From the NCBI RefSeq assembly GCF_001591005.1, contig NZ_BCTY01000005.1, forward strand, positions 62,001 through 126,000: a DNA stretch of 64,000 bases, written 5' to 3'. Shown here one piece after another: positions 52,103 through 60,804 of this stretch. Both the position numbers and the translations under genes were made by a program. Numbering within the stretch: position 1 is the stretch's first letter; every line of letters begins with the position of its first letter. The stretch is from Sphingomonas sanguinis NBRC 13937 (GTDB taxonomy: Bacteria; Pseudomonadota; Alphaproteobacteria; Sphingomonadales; Sphingomonadaceae). The notes below the pieces were generated by a model. It did no database searches and was not told the DNA's origin. It saw nothing but the letters and a program-made list of their open reading frames with translations.

Positions 52103-53889
52103 GCCCGGCGCATCCTGATGCGGAAACCCGCCCCGCCCAGTTCCGAAGGAATGACCTCCAGCATACCGCCAAACTCCGTCATGATGTCCCTTGCGATGCC
52201 CAGCCCCAGCCCCAGCCCATCGGGCTTGCCGGTCACGAAAGGCGTGAAGATTTCCGAGGCAATCGCCGGGTCCAGCCCCGGTCCATTGTCCTCGACGGTC
52301 AGTTCGACGCCGTCTGGCCCCTGCGACACGACCAGCCGCACGCGCGGGGCCGCGCAGCCCGCCACCGCATCGAGTGCGTTTTGAAGCAGATTGACCAACA
52401 CCTGCTCCAGCCGGACGCGGCCCGCCACGACCATCGGCAAGGGCTGGCCGCTCGGCCTTTCCAGCGCGACCCCGGCGGTGCGGAACCGGTCACCAATCAG
52501 CAGCATCGTGCCGTCCAGCACCTCGTCCAGCGACACCGGGCCCAGACCATGCGCGCCGCGCCGGGCAAAGCGCCGCATTTCCTGGACGATCGTCCCGATC
52601 CGCTCGGTCAGCTCGACGATCGTCGCCAGATTGGCCGCCGCCTTGTCCGGCTGCGTCCGCGACAGGAAGGTGCGGGCATTGTCCGCCAGGGTGCGGATGG
52701 CGGCGACCGGCTGGTTGATCTCATGCGCGACGCCCGCGGTGATCGAGCCGAGCGAGCCCAGCCGGTTGGCCTGGGCCAGCTCCTCACGGGCGGCGCGAAA
52801 TCGCTGGTCAGCGCGAATTCGCTCGGTGATCTCGACGGTCAGCTGGTCGTTGGTGGCGCGAAGTTCGGCGGTGCGGCGCGCGACCTCCTCCTCCAGCGCC
52901 TCGCGGGCTAGCGCCGCGCGCTCGGCGCGGGTCCGCCGCCAGATGAACAGCATCGTCAGGCCGAACAGTGCCACGGCAACCAGCGCAGTGGCCGACCGTA
53001 CCCAGCTATCCGCCTCGCGCAGCGCGGGCTTTGAGGGGAGCAGGTGGATCAACCGCCAATGGGGCAAGGGTGCCGGGGTAATGCCGACGATATAGCGGGT
53101 GCCGTCCCGGTCGGTCGCTTCGCTGCCGCCGATCCGATAAGGACTGGGGCGCAGCATGGTGTCACCGAACTGGCGGCTGCCTGCGATTTCCGCGCGCGCC
53201 TCCGCCGAGAGGGGCCGGATCGCGGTGAAATTGGCGCGTGGGGCGGTGCTGACGACCACCACGCCATGATCGTCGACCAGCAGGCTCTGCCCGGCGTCAC
53301 TGGCCCAAGCCTGGACCAGCCGCTGGAACTCGACCTTGACGACCACGACCCCCTCCGGTGCCGCAGCCGTGCCGATGCGCCGGGCGAGGAACAGGCCGGG
53401 GCGATGGCTGGTGTTGCCGAGCGCGAAATATTCGGACGTGCCGGTCCGCATCGCCTGACGGAAATAGGGGCGGAAGCTATAGTCGCGCCCGACAAAGCTG
53501 TCCCGCTCGCCCGCATTGGAGGCGGCGATGGTCCGCCCCCGTCGATCGATCGCGTAGATGACCGGCGCGCCCGTCCGCTCTGCCAGCCCGCGCAGTTTGG
53601 CGTTGAGTCGATCCCTCGCCTGCGCCGTGCCCTCGCGCAGTGCTTCGCTTAGATCGGGATATTCGACGAGCACGATGGGCAGCAGCCGGAAACGCTGCAA
53701 CTCGCTGTTCAACAAGCGTTCCTGCTGCCGCGCGATCCGGCTGGCATCGGCGTGAAGCGCGGCCAGCGCCTGGCGATGGGCATAGACCCTGAGAAGCAGC
53801 GATGCGGCGGCCGTCAGCAGCAAGACGCCCAGCAGGGGCATCGCATAGCGCCGAAGATAGCGGCGCATCGAAGCGGACAGGAACGCCAT
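52099..53889 (-). CDS. DctB-like sensor histidine kinase
   Basis: A 596-aa kinase of the C4-dicarboxylate type: membrane helix near 16-34, a periplasmic double-PDC (dCache) sensor of about 260 residues (GRDYSFRPYFRQAMRTGTSEYFALGNTSHRPGLF is characteristic), second helix near 305-325, coiled coil, HisKA with SITAGVAHEINQPVAAIRTLADNA (His389) and HATPase_c with NLLQNALDAV, VEDNGPG and GLGLGLGIARDI. It pairs with the DctD-like gene by a 4-base overlap and is divergent from dctA, which is the obvious target. Confidence 0.92.
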   Translation of the reverse strand: MAFLSASMRRYLRRYAMPLLGVLLLTAAASLLLRVYAHRQALAALHADASRIARQQERLLNSELQRFRLLPIVLVEYPDLSEALREGTAQARDRLNAKLRGLAERTGAPVIYAIDRRGRTIAASNAGERDSFVGRDYSFRPYFRQAMRTGTSEYFALGNTSHRPGLFLARRIGTAAAPEGVVVVKVEFQRLVQAWASDAGQSLLVDDHGVVVVSTAPRANFTAIRPLSAEARAEIAGSRQFGDTMLRPSPYRIGGSEATDRDGTRYIVGITPAPLPHWRLIHLLPSKPALREADSWVRSATALVAVALFGLTMLFIWRRTRAERAALAREALEEEVARRTAELRATNDQLTVEITERIRADQRFRAAREELAQANRLGSLGSITAGVAHEINQPVAAIRTLADNARTFLSRTQPDKAAANLATIVELTERIGTIVQEMRRFARRGAHGLGPVSLDEVLDGTMLLIGDRFRTAGVALERPSGQPLPMVVAGRVRLEQVLVNLLQNALDAVAGCAAPRVRLVVSQGPDGVELTVEDNGPGLDPAIASEIFTPFVTGKPDGLGLGLGIARDIMTEFGGMLEVIPSELGGAGFRIRMRRA

Positions 53890-54086
53890 ATGTGCGGATT
53901 ATCGCAACGCAGGCGACAACGCCATGCGGAATTTCGCGCGACGGCTAATGACATCGCACATTTTATCGTTGTATATCAGTAATATAGAATCACTAACGCA
54001 TCATTTTGCAATTCGTGTTGCGTCCCGCACAATCCTTGCAACTTGGAATGCGGCCATACCGCGTCCAGCCCCTTTTGTGGAGGATG

Positions 54087-55418
54087 ATGAAAGCCATGAT
54101 TGCCCAGGATTATGCCGTTGCAGAGGCGCCCAAGCGGGCCCGTCTCTGGTCCCACCTCTATTTTCAGGTGGTGGTCGCGATCGTGCTCGGCGCAATCATC
54201 GGCCATTTCTGGCCTGCGTTCGGCGAGTCGCTCAAGCCACTGGGTGATGGCTTCATCAAGCTGGTGAAGATGATCATCGCCCCGGTCATCTTCCTGACCG
54301 TAGTGACGGGTATCGCCGGGATGCGCGAACTGGGTTCCGTCGGCCGCGTCGCGGGCAAGGCGTTCTTCTACTTCATCACCGTCTCGACCTTCGCACTCAT
54401 CGTCGGGCTGATCGTCGCCAATGTCGTCCAGCCGGGCGCAGGCATGAACATCGACCCCAGCACGCTAAAGGTCGGGTCGATCGCGGAATATACCGCCAAG
54501 GCGCATGAGACGACGATCACCGGCTTCCTGCTCGGCATCATTCCCGACACGCTGATCAGCGCGTTCACGCAGGGCAACATCCTGCAGGTGCTGATGGTCG
54601 CGATCCTGTTCGGCATCTCGATGGCACTGGTCGGCGAGCCCGTCCGTCCGCTGCTCACCGCGCTGGAACGAATCAGCGTCGTCGTGTTCCGCATGGTCGG
54701 CATCCTGATGCGCGCTGCCCCGATCGGTGCGTTCGGCGCGATCGCTTTCACCATCGGCAAATACGGTGTCGGTAGCCTGGTCAATCTGGGCGCACTCGTC
54801 GCGACCTTCTACCTCACCTCGATCCTGTTCGTCGTCGTCGTGCTGGGCACCATCGCCCGCCTGAACGGCTTCTCGGTCCTGAAGCTGATCCGTTATCTGA
54901 AGGCCGAACTGCTGCTGGTGCTCGGCACCTCGTCGTCGGAGGCCGCCCTGCCCAACCTTCTCGTGAAGATGGAAAAGGCTGGCTGCGAGAAGTCGGTCGT
55001 CGGCCTGGTCGTGCCGACCGGCTATTCGTTCAACCTGGACGGCACCAACATCTACATGACGCTGGCCGCGCTGTTCATCGCCCAGGCGTGCGGTGTCGAC
55101 CTGTCGCTGTGGCAGCAGCTGGCCCTCCTGCTGGTCGCGATGCTCAGCTCGAAGGGCGCGGCGGGCGTGACCGGCGCGGGCTTCATTACCCTGGCCGCCA
55201 CCCTGTCGATCGTGCCCGACGTGCCGGTCGCGGGAATGGCCCTGATCCTCGGCGTCGACCGCTTCATGTCGGAATGCCGCAGCCTGACCAACTTCATCGG
55301 CAACGCGGTCGCCACCGTCGTGGTCGCGCGTTGGGAAAATGCTCTCGATCAGGATGCGCTCAACGCCGCCCTGAATGCCGCCCCGCAGCCTCCTGCGGCC
55401 CAGCCCGCCATCGCCTGA
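54087..55418 (+). CDS. dctA: C4-dicarboxylate:cation symporter DctA
   Basis: A 443-aa inner-membrane importer of succinate, fumarate and malate. The DAACS-family signatures are [47 protein letters not shown] and [18 protein letters not shown], with [22 protein letters not shown] near the end. GGAGG lies at 54079-54083; ATG 54084, 54087 and 54096 all follow, and I chose 54087. It is divergent from the DctB-like sensor and is closed by a strong hairpin at 55428. Regulation by the adjacent pair is likely. Confidence 0.95.
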   Translation: MKAMIAQDYAVAEAPKRARLWSHLYFQVVVAIVLGAIIGHFWPAFGESLKPLGDGFIKLVKMIIAPVIFLTVVTGIAGMRELGSVGRVAGKAFFYFITVSTFALIVGLIVANVVQPGAGMNIDPSTLKVGSIAEYTAKAHETTITGFLLGIIPDTLISAFTQGNILQVLMVAILFGISMALVGEPVRPLLTALERISVVVFRMVGILMRAAPIGAFGAIAFTIGKYGVGSLVNLGALVATFYLTSILFVVVVLGTIARLNGFSVLKLIRYLKAELLLVLGTSSSEAALPNLLVKMEKAGCEKSVVGLVVPTGYSFNLDGTNIYMTLAALFIAQACGVDLSLWQQLALLLVAMLSSKGAAGVTGAGFITLAATLSIVPDVPVAGMALILGVDRFMSECRSLTNFIGNAVATVVVARWENALDQDALNAALNAAPQPPAAQPAIA

Positions 55419-55427
55419 TCCTGTCCG

Positions 55428-55462
55428 GGCCCGACCGATCCTGTCGGTCGGGCCAATATGTT
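55428..55462 (+). terminator. Terminator after dctA
   Basis: Perfect 11-bp stem GGCCCGACCGA-TCCTG-TCGGTCGGGCC (55428-55454) followed by AATATGTTTA. The T tract is imperfect, so part of the transcripts may continue to the porin gene. Confidence 0.75.
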
Positions 55463-55524
55463 TACCAGGATCGACTATGGCAGCCGGTGACATGATAGAT
55501 CGGCGTAATCGAGGGGGAAATCTC

Positions 55525-57011
55525 ATGAAATTCATTTGGATGGCTGGCACCGCAGCGGTGTCGGCAATCGCGATAGCGACCTTTCCGGCGACGGCCCAGA
55601 CCGTGACGCCGAAGGCGGCGGCGGAACCCGCCAGCCCGGCCGCCACCGCCTATCCCGCCAGCGCTTCGGGCGATGGCAACACGGTGGGCGGATACAACCA
55701 GTCGCGTTGGGCGGAGGACTGGCGGAAATATTGCGACCCCGCCAAGCGCGACGACTTCATCGATGCGCTGAAGTGCGTGAAGCTGACCGAGGATGGCAAA
55801 TCCTATGTCACCTTCTCAGGCGAGCTGCGGACCCGGGTGAACATCACCACCAACCCCAATCTGCGCGAAGTCCAACAGCAGCGCCAGGATATCGCGCGCA
55901 TCGTCGGTGGTGCCGATGTGCATCTGGGCGACCATTTCCGCGTCTTTGGCGAACTGGGCCGCGCCGAGCTGCAGGGCATCAACCTGGGCACGCCCGCCGG
56001 TAATCTGCGCAACCAGCTGGCCGTGCAGCAGCTGTTCGCCGAGGTGAAGGGCAAGGTGTCCGGCATCGACGTCGGCGTGCGCGCGGGCCGTCAGGAGTTT
56101 TTCGACGGGCCACAGTTGCTGACCGTCGGGCGCGATAACAACACGCTGTATTTCGTGCTGGACGGCGTTCGCGCCTATGCCCGTGGCAAGGATGCGCGGG
56201 TCGATATCTTCGACCTGAACTACGTCACCTATGGCCAACAGGGCATCAGCGACGACAAGACCAATCCCGATATCCGCTTCACCGGTGCGACCTTCGGCTT
56301 CCGCCTGTCGCCCGAGCTGTTCGGCGGATCGAAGCTGTACCTCGACCCCTTCATCTGGCGCTTGCGCAACCGCCGGGCCGTGTGGGGGCCGACGACCGCG
56401 CTGGAGGAACGCTACTTCCTGGGTCTGCATGCGTACGGCGATGCCGGGCCGGTCAACATCGACTGGACCGTCAACAACCAGCGCGGCACCTTCGGCGACC
56501 GTCCGATCTCGGCCTGGCAGGCGTTCGTCGCCCAGACGTATCGACTGGGCAAGAAGCCCGATGCGCCGCGCGTCGGCTTCCATGTCGACTATGGCTCGGG
56601 CGGCGGCGCCTATCAGCGCAGCGGCGAGTTGCAGACGACCAGCGGCCTGTTCGGCAACAATATCTATTACAGCTATGGCCTGTTCCTGACGCCGACCAAC
56701 CTGCTGTATGCCGCGCCGAACGTCACCTTCACGCCGGTGCGCAACCTGCGCGTCGCGGCCGAATATGGCTTCGCCTGGCGGCCCGACGAGTTCGATGCCG
56801 TCTACCGTGCCAGCGGCGCGGCCTGGGCGGGGCGCAGAATGTGCGCGGCAAGAAGGTGGCCGAGGTCGCCCGCCTGCAGGCCACCTGGACCATTACGCCG
56901 CGCCTGTCCTTCGTCGGCCGGTACGAGCATTTCAAGGCCGACACCGTGTTGCAGCGGGCCAATCTGAAAAGCTCCGATTTCTGGGCAGGATGGTTGAGCT
57001 TCCGCTTCTGA
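55525..57011 (+). pseudogene. Alginate-export-family porin, frameshifted near the 3' end
   Basis: An outer-membrane beta-barrel precursor: Sec signal (MKFIWMAGTAAVSAIAIATFPATAQ) and barrel strands such as YVTFSGELRTRVNITTNPNLRE, DVHLGDHFRVFGELGRAEL and VGVRAGRQEFFDGPQ. It resembles alginate_export (PF13372) porins. After AAWAG the reading frame changes at the GGGG run 56829-56832: the +1 frame ends at 56967 with a nonsense tail, while the next frame continues naturally as AQNVRGKKVAEVARL to the final LSFRF at 57011, a proper C-terminal Phe of an outer-membrane protein. One missing G explains it (real mutation or sequencing error). It lies between dctA and the KgtP-like gene and could admit dicarboxylates. 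Confidence 0.8.
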
Positions 57012-57046
57012 TATCCTGTAATCCAACGACAAAAGGGGAGTAGACC

Positions 57047-58339
57047 ATGTCGTACAGCACCGCCGATTCCGATCGGCACCGCCTGAAATCCATCATCGGT
57101 GGATCGACCGGTAACCTGGTCGAGTGGTTCGACTGGTATGTCTACTCCGCCTTCACCCTCTATTTCGCGCCGCACTTCTTTCCGTCCGAAAACCGCACCG
57201 CGCAGCTGTTGAGCGCGGCGGCGGTTTTCGCGGTCGGGTTCGTCATGCGGCCGATCGGGGCCTGGGTGATGGGGATCTATGCCGATCGCAAGGGGCGCAA
57301 ATCGGGCCTGACCCTGTCGGTCACGCTGATGTGCATGGGCTCGCTGATCATCGCGGTGACGCCCGGCTATGCGACGATCGGCCTCGCCGCGCCCGCGCTG
57401 CTGGTGCTGGCGCGCCTGTTGCAGGGTCTGTCGGTCGGCGGCGAATATGGCGCCAGCGCGACCTATTTGTCGGAAATGGCGGGCAAGGATCGGCGCGGCT
57501 TCTTTTCGTCCTTTCAATATGTCACGCTGATCTCCGGCCAGCTGCTCGCCATCTGCGTGCTGCTGGTGCTCCAGTCGACCATGACCGAGGCGGCGCTGGA
57601 CGAATGGGGCTGGCGCATTCCCTTCGCGCTGGGCGCGGTGCTGGCGGTCGTGGTGTTCTACATCCGTCGCGGTCTGGCCGAGACCAAGAGCTTCGAGAAC
57701 GTCAAGAAGGACAATGCGCCGAAATCGGGCCTGATCCAGCTGTTCACCAAGCACCCGAAGGAAACGCTGACGGTCATGCTGCTGACCGCGGGCGGCACGC
57801 TCGCCTTCTATGCCTATTCGATCTACATGCAGAAGTTCCTGGTCAACACCAGCGGCTTCAGCCGTGAGGTCGCGAGCCAGATCAACGCCGTCACCCTGTT
57901 CGTCTTCATGCTGCTGCAGCCGGTGGCAGGCGGACTGTCCGACCGGATCGGGCGCAAGCCGTTGATGGTCGCCTTCGGTATCGCGGGCGTGCTGTTGACC
58001 TATCCGATCTTCTCCACGCTGGAGACGACGCGCGATCCGCTCGTGGCGGGGGCCCTGGTGATGGCCGCACTGATCATCGTGACCGGCTATACCTCGATCA
58101 ACGCGGTGGTGAAGGCCGAGCTGTTCCCGGCGCATATCCGCGCGCTGGGTGTCGCCCTGCCCTATGCGCTGGCCAACACGATCTTCGGCGGCACCGCGGA
58201 GTCGGTCGCGCTGCTGTTCAAGAAGTCGGGCTTCGAGCAGGGCTTCTACTGGTATGTTACCGCGATGATCGGCATCTCGCTGATCGTCTATCTGAGGATG
58301 CGCGACACCGGCAAGAACAGCCAGATCGTCGAGGATTGA
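57047..58339 (+). CDS. MFS alpha-ketoglutarate/dicarboxylate permease, KgtP-like
   Basis: A 430-aa major facilitator with 12 helices. SIIGGSTGNLVEWFDWYVYSAFTLYFAPHFFP is the hallmark of the metabolite:H+ symporter (MHS) subfamily (KgtP, ShiA, ProP), and GIYADRKGRKSGL and GRLSVGGEYG-like GLSVGGEYGASATYLSEMA are its loop motifs. KgtP is favoured by the DctA/porin neighbours, though shikimate or citrate cannot be excluded. It starts 35 bp after the porin gene behind GGGGAG and forms an operon with it. It converges on the mtnP gene with a 4-bp gap. Confidence 0.85.
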   Translation: MSYSTADSDRHRLKSIIGGSTGNLVEWFDWYVYSAFTLYFAPHFFPSENRTAQLLSAAAVFAVGFVMRPIGAWVMGIYADRKGRKSGLTLSVTLMCMGSLIIAVTPGYATIGLAAPALLVLARLLQGLSVGGEYGASATYLSEMAGKDRRGFFSSFQYVTLISGQLLAICVLLVLQSTMTEAALDEWGWRIPFALGAVLAVVVFYIRRGLAETKSFENVKKDNAPKSGLIQLFTKHPKETLTVMLLTAGGTLAFYAYSIYMQKFLVNTSGFSREVASQINAVTLFVFMLLQPVAGGLSDRIGRKPLMVAFGIAGVLLTYPIFSTLETTRDPLVAGALVMAALIIVTGYTSINAVVKAELFPAHIRALGVALPYALANTIFGGTAESVALLFKKSGFEQGFYWYVTAMIGISLIVYLRMRDTGKNSQIVED

Positions 58340-58343
58340 TCGC

Positions 58344-59222
58344 CTAGCCGCCGCGCGCGGCCAGAACACGCGACACGATCGGGCCGAGGCTCTCCGCCTT
58401 GGCCCGGTCTATATGCGAGATGTGCGTGATCAGCGCCTGGTCGAGCACCGTATCGATCGGCGAGGCGGTCCGCTCCTCCGGCAGCAGCCCGGCCAGTTCG
58501 ACCACCAACGCCCGCGCGGTCGCCGCATTGGACACCAGCTGCGCCAGCACCGCATCGACCTCCACATGCGCCTCATCCTCGCGCCAGCAGTCATAGTCAG
58601 TGACCATGCCGATCAGCGCATAGGGCAGCTCCGCCTCGCGAGCGAGCTTGGCCTCGGGCATCGCGGTCATGCCGATCACATCGGCGCCCCATTGGCGATA
58701 GAGATGGCTTTCGGCCCGGGTCGAAAATTGCGGCCCCTCCATCGCCAGATAGGTGCCGCCATGCACCATGCTGGCCCCCGCCCGCTCGCCCGCTTGCGCG
58801 GCCAGCGTCGATAGGCGCGGACACACCGGATCGGCCATAGAGACATGGGCGACCAGCCCGGCCCCGAAAAAGCTGGTGTCGCGGTGAACCGTGCGGTCGA
58901 TAAACTGGTCGACCGCGACGAAATGACCCGGCGGCAGTTCCTCGCGCAGCGACCCGATCGCCGAGATCGCCAGCACATCGGTGCAGCCCGCCAGCTTCAA
59001 CGCATGGATATTGGCGCGCGCATTGACCTCGGTCGGCGACAGGCGGTGCCCCCGCCCATGGCGCGGCAGGAAGACGAAGCGCACCGCCCCGATCCGTCCG
59101 CGCACCAGCGTGTCAGACGGCGCTCCCCAGGGCGTGTCGAGGACCAGCGTTTCGACATCTTCCAGCGCATCGATCGCGTACAGACCCGATCCGCCGATGA
59201 CCCCGATCGTCCAGCCCGTCAT
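58344..59222 (-). CDS. mtnP: S-methyl-5'-thioadenosine phosphorylase
   Basis: Splits methylthioadenosine, a polyamine/AHL by-product, to adenine and methylthioribose-1-phosphate. The 292-aa chain has IGVIGGSGLYAIDALEDVE, LPRHGRGHRLSPTEVNARANIHALK (phosphate site), GGTYLAMEGPQFSTRAESHLYRQWGADVIGMTAMPEAKLAREAELPYA and VTDYDCWRE. GMTAMPEAKLAREAEL is specific for the MTA branch of the PNP family. ATG 59222 has AGGAG 6 bases upstream; the frame is open further but lacks such a site. Confidence 0.93.
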   Translation of the reverse strand: MTGWTIGVIGGSGLYAIDALEDVETLVLDTPWGAPSDTLVRGRIGAVRFVFLPRHGRGHRLSPTEVNARANIHALKLAGCTDVLAISAIGSLREELPPGHFVAVDQFIDRTVHRDTSFFGAGLVAHVSMADPVCPRLSTLAAQAGERAGASMVHGGTYLAMEGPQFSTRAESHLYRQWGADVIGMTAMPEAKLAREAELPYALIGMVTDYDCWREDEAHVEVDAVLAQLVSNAATARALVVELAGLLPEERTASPIDTVLDQALITHISHIDRAKAESLGPIVSRVLAARGG

Positions 59223-59270
59223 TCCACGCTCCTGTTCCATTCCCATATCGGTTAGGCGCATCGCCCGGAC

Positions 59271-59309
59271 AAGCAAAGGGGCGCACGGGGGGAGGTTCCC
59301 GCACGCCCC
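59271..59309 (-). terminator. Terminator downstream of the efflux genes
   Basis: On the minus strand GGGGCGTGCGGG pairs with CCCGTGCGCCCC over 12 bp (two G-T pairs), followed by TTTGCTT. It ends the RND/outer-membrane channel transcript. Confidence 0.8.
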
Positions 59310-59334
59310 TCGCTCGACCGCGTCGGCTGGGGGA

Positions 59335-60804
59335 TTAGCCGCTCGCGGGAACCGTGGTCGCCTGCCCGCCCTCGCGCAGGCCACCGCCCAGCGCGACATA
59401 GAGGGTGACGTCATTCTGAAGCGCGGCACTGCGCAGGGTCAGCAACTGCTGCTCGGCCGAGAACAGGTTCCGCTCGGCATCGAGCACTTCGAGATAGATG
59501 GCGATGCCGTTGCCAAAGCGAAGCCGCGCGGTGCGGGCGAGCCGCCGCTGCGCATCCACCGCTCGCGTCTGCGCCTCGATCTGCTCGGCATAGCGACGCC
59601 GGGCGACCAGCGCGTCCGCCACTTCGCGAAAGGCGCCCTGTACCGCCCGCTGATAGGCGGCAGTCAGCTCGTCGGCCTGCGCCCGGCTGAGCTTCAGCTG
59701 CGCATTGCGACGTCCCCAGTCGAAGATCGGCAACAGCGCCGCACCCTGTACCTGATATTGCTGCGAATTGCCGTCGATCAGGCTGCTGAGCGCGGGCGAC
59801 ACGAAACCCGCCAGGCCGGTCAGCGAGATGCTGGGCAGGAACGCCGCGCGCGCCGCGCCGATATTGGCGTTGGCGGCGCGCAGTTGCTGCTCGGCCTGGA
59901 GGACGTCGGGTCGGTTGACCAGCAGAGCGGACGGGAGCCCCGGCTCGATCGCCGCGAACTGGTTCTGGTCGCTCAGCGTCCGTCCGGCGGGGAGCGGGCC
60001 GGTGATCGGGCCGCCGACCAATACGGTCAACAGGTTCTGCGACTGCGCAACCATCCGCCGCAACTCGGCCAGCTGCGTCTCCGCCTGGGTCAGCAGCGCC
60101 GCCGCCTGGTCGTAATCGACGCTGGACGTCACGCCCGCATCCATCCGCCGCTTGGCGATGCCCAGCCCTTCCTTGCGGCTGGCGACGGTACGCTCGGCCA
60201 GCGCGATCTGCTCCTCGGCGGCGCGGATCTGCAGATAGGTCGCGGCAACCTGTCCCACCAGCGACAGGCGGAAGGCACGCTCCGCCTCGACCGTCGCTAG
60301 ATATTGCCGCCGCTGAGCCTCCGCCAGATTGCGGACGCGCCCCCAGAAGTCGAGCTCGAAGCTCGACACCCGCGCGCCTAGCGAGAACTGGTTATAGGTG
60401 ATCGAGGTCGGGTTCGCCGCATCGCCAGCGCCGGGAATGGCATTGCCGAAACCCAGCGAGTTGAGCGGGATACGCGTCCGCGACGCCCCCGCCGTGGCGT
60501 CCAGAGCCGGCAGCCGCTGCGCATCCTGGATGCGGTATTGCGCGCGCGCCTGCTCCACCCGCGCAACCGCCTGGGCCAGATCGCGATTATTGGCGAGCGC
60601 GGCGGCGATATACGCCTTCAGCTGTTCGTCGGCGAAGAACTCGCGCCAGCCGATTTCCGCCGCGCTCCGCGTACCGGTCGCCGCCTCGGGATAGGTGGCG
60701 GAGACCGGCGCAACCGGCTGGCGATATTGCGGTGCCAGGTTGCACCCCGCCAGCGCGCTGGTCAGGGCCAGCGTGGCGGCCGCACGGGAAAACGCCTTAC
60801 GCAT
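59335..60804 (-). CDS. Outer-membrane efflux channel, OprM/NodT family lipoprotein
   Basis: A 489-aa TolC-like channel for the adjacent RND pump. It has a lipoprotein signal (LALTSALAGCNLAPQY, lipobox LAGC), then two repeats of long coiled-coil helices and barrel strands. Typical stretches are FFADEQLKAYIAAALANNRDLAQAVARVEQARAQYRIQDAQRLP, SYELDFWGR-like SFELDFWGRVRNLAEAQRRQYLATVEAERAFRL and LVNRPDVLQAEQQLRAANANIGAARAAFLPSI. ATG 60804 overlaps the end of the pump gene by 8 bases, so they are one operon. A terminator follows. Confidence 0.93.
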   Translation of the reverse strand: MRKAFSRAAATLALTSALAGCNLAPQYRQPVAPVSATYPEAATGTRSAAEIGWREFFADEQLKAYIAAALANNRDLAQAVARVEQARAQYRIQDAQRLPALDATAGASRTRIPLNSLGFGNAIPGAGDAANPTSITYNQFSLGARVSSFELDFWGRVRNLAEAQRRQYLATVEAERAFRLSLVGQVAATYLQIRAAEEQIALAERTVASRKEGLGIAKRRMDAGVTSSVDYDQAAALLTQAETQLAELRRMVAQSQNLLTVLVGGPITGPLPAGRTLSDQNQFAAIEPGLPSALLVNRPDVLQAEQQLRAANANIGAARAAFLPSISLTGLAGFVSPALSSLIDGNSQQYQVQGAALLPIFDWGRRNAQLKLSRAQADELTAAYQRAVQGAFREVADALVARRRYAEQIEAQTRAVDAQRRLARTARLRFGNGIAIYLEVLDAERNLFSAEQQLLTLRSAALQNDVTLYVALGGGLREGGQATTVPASG

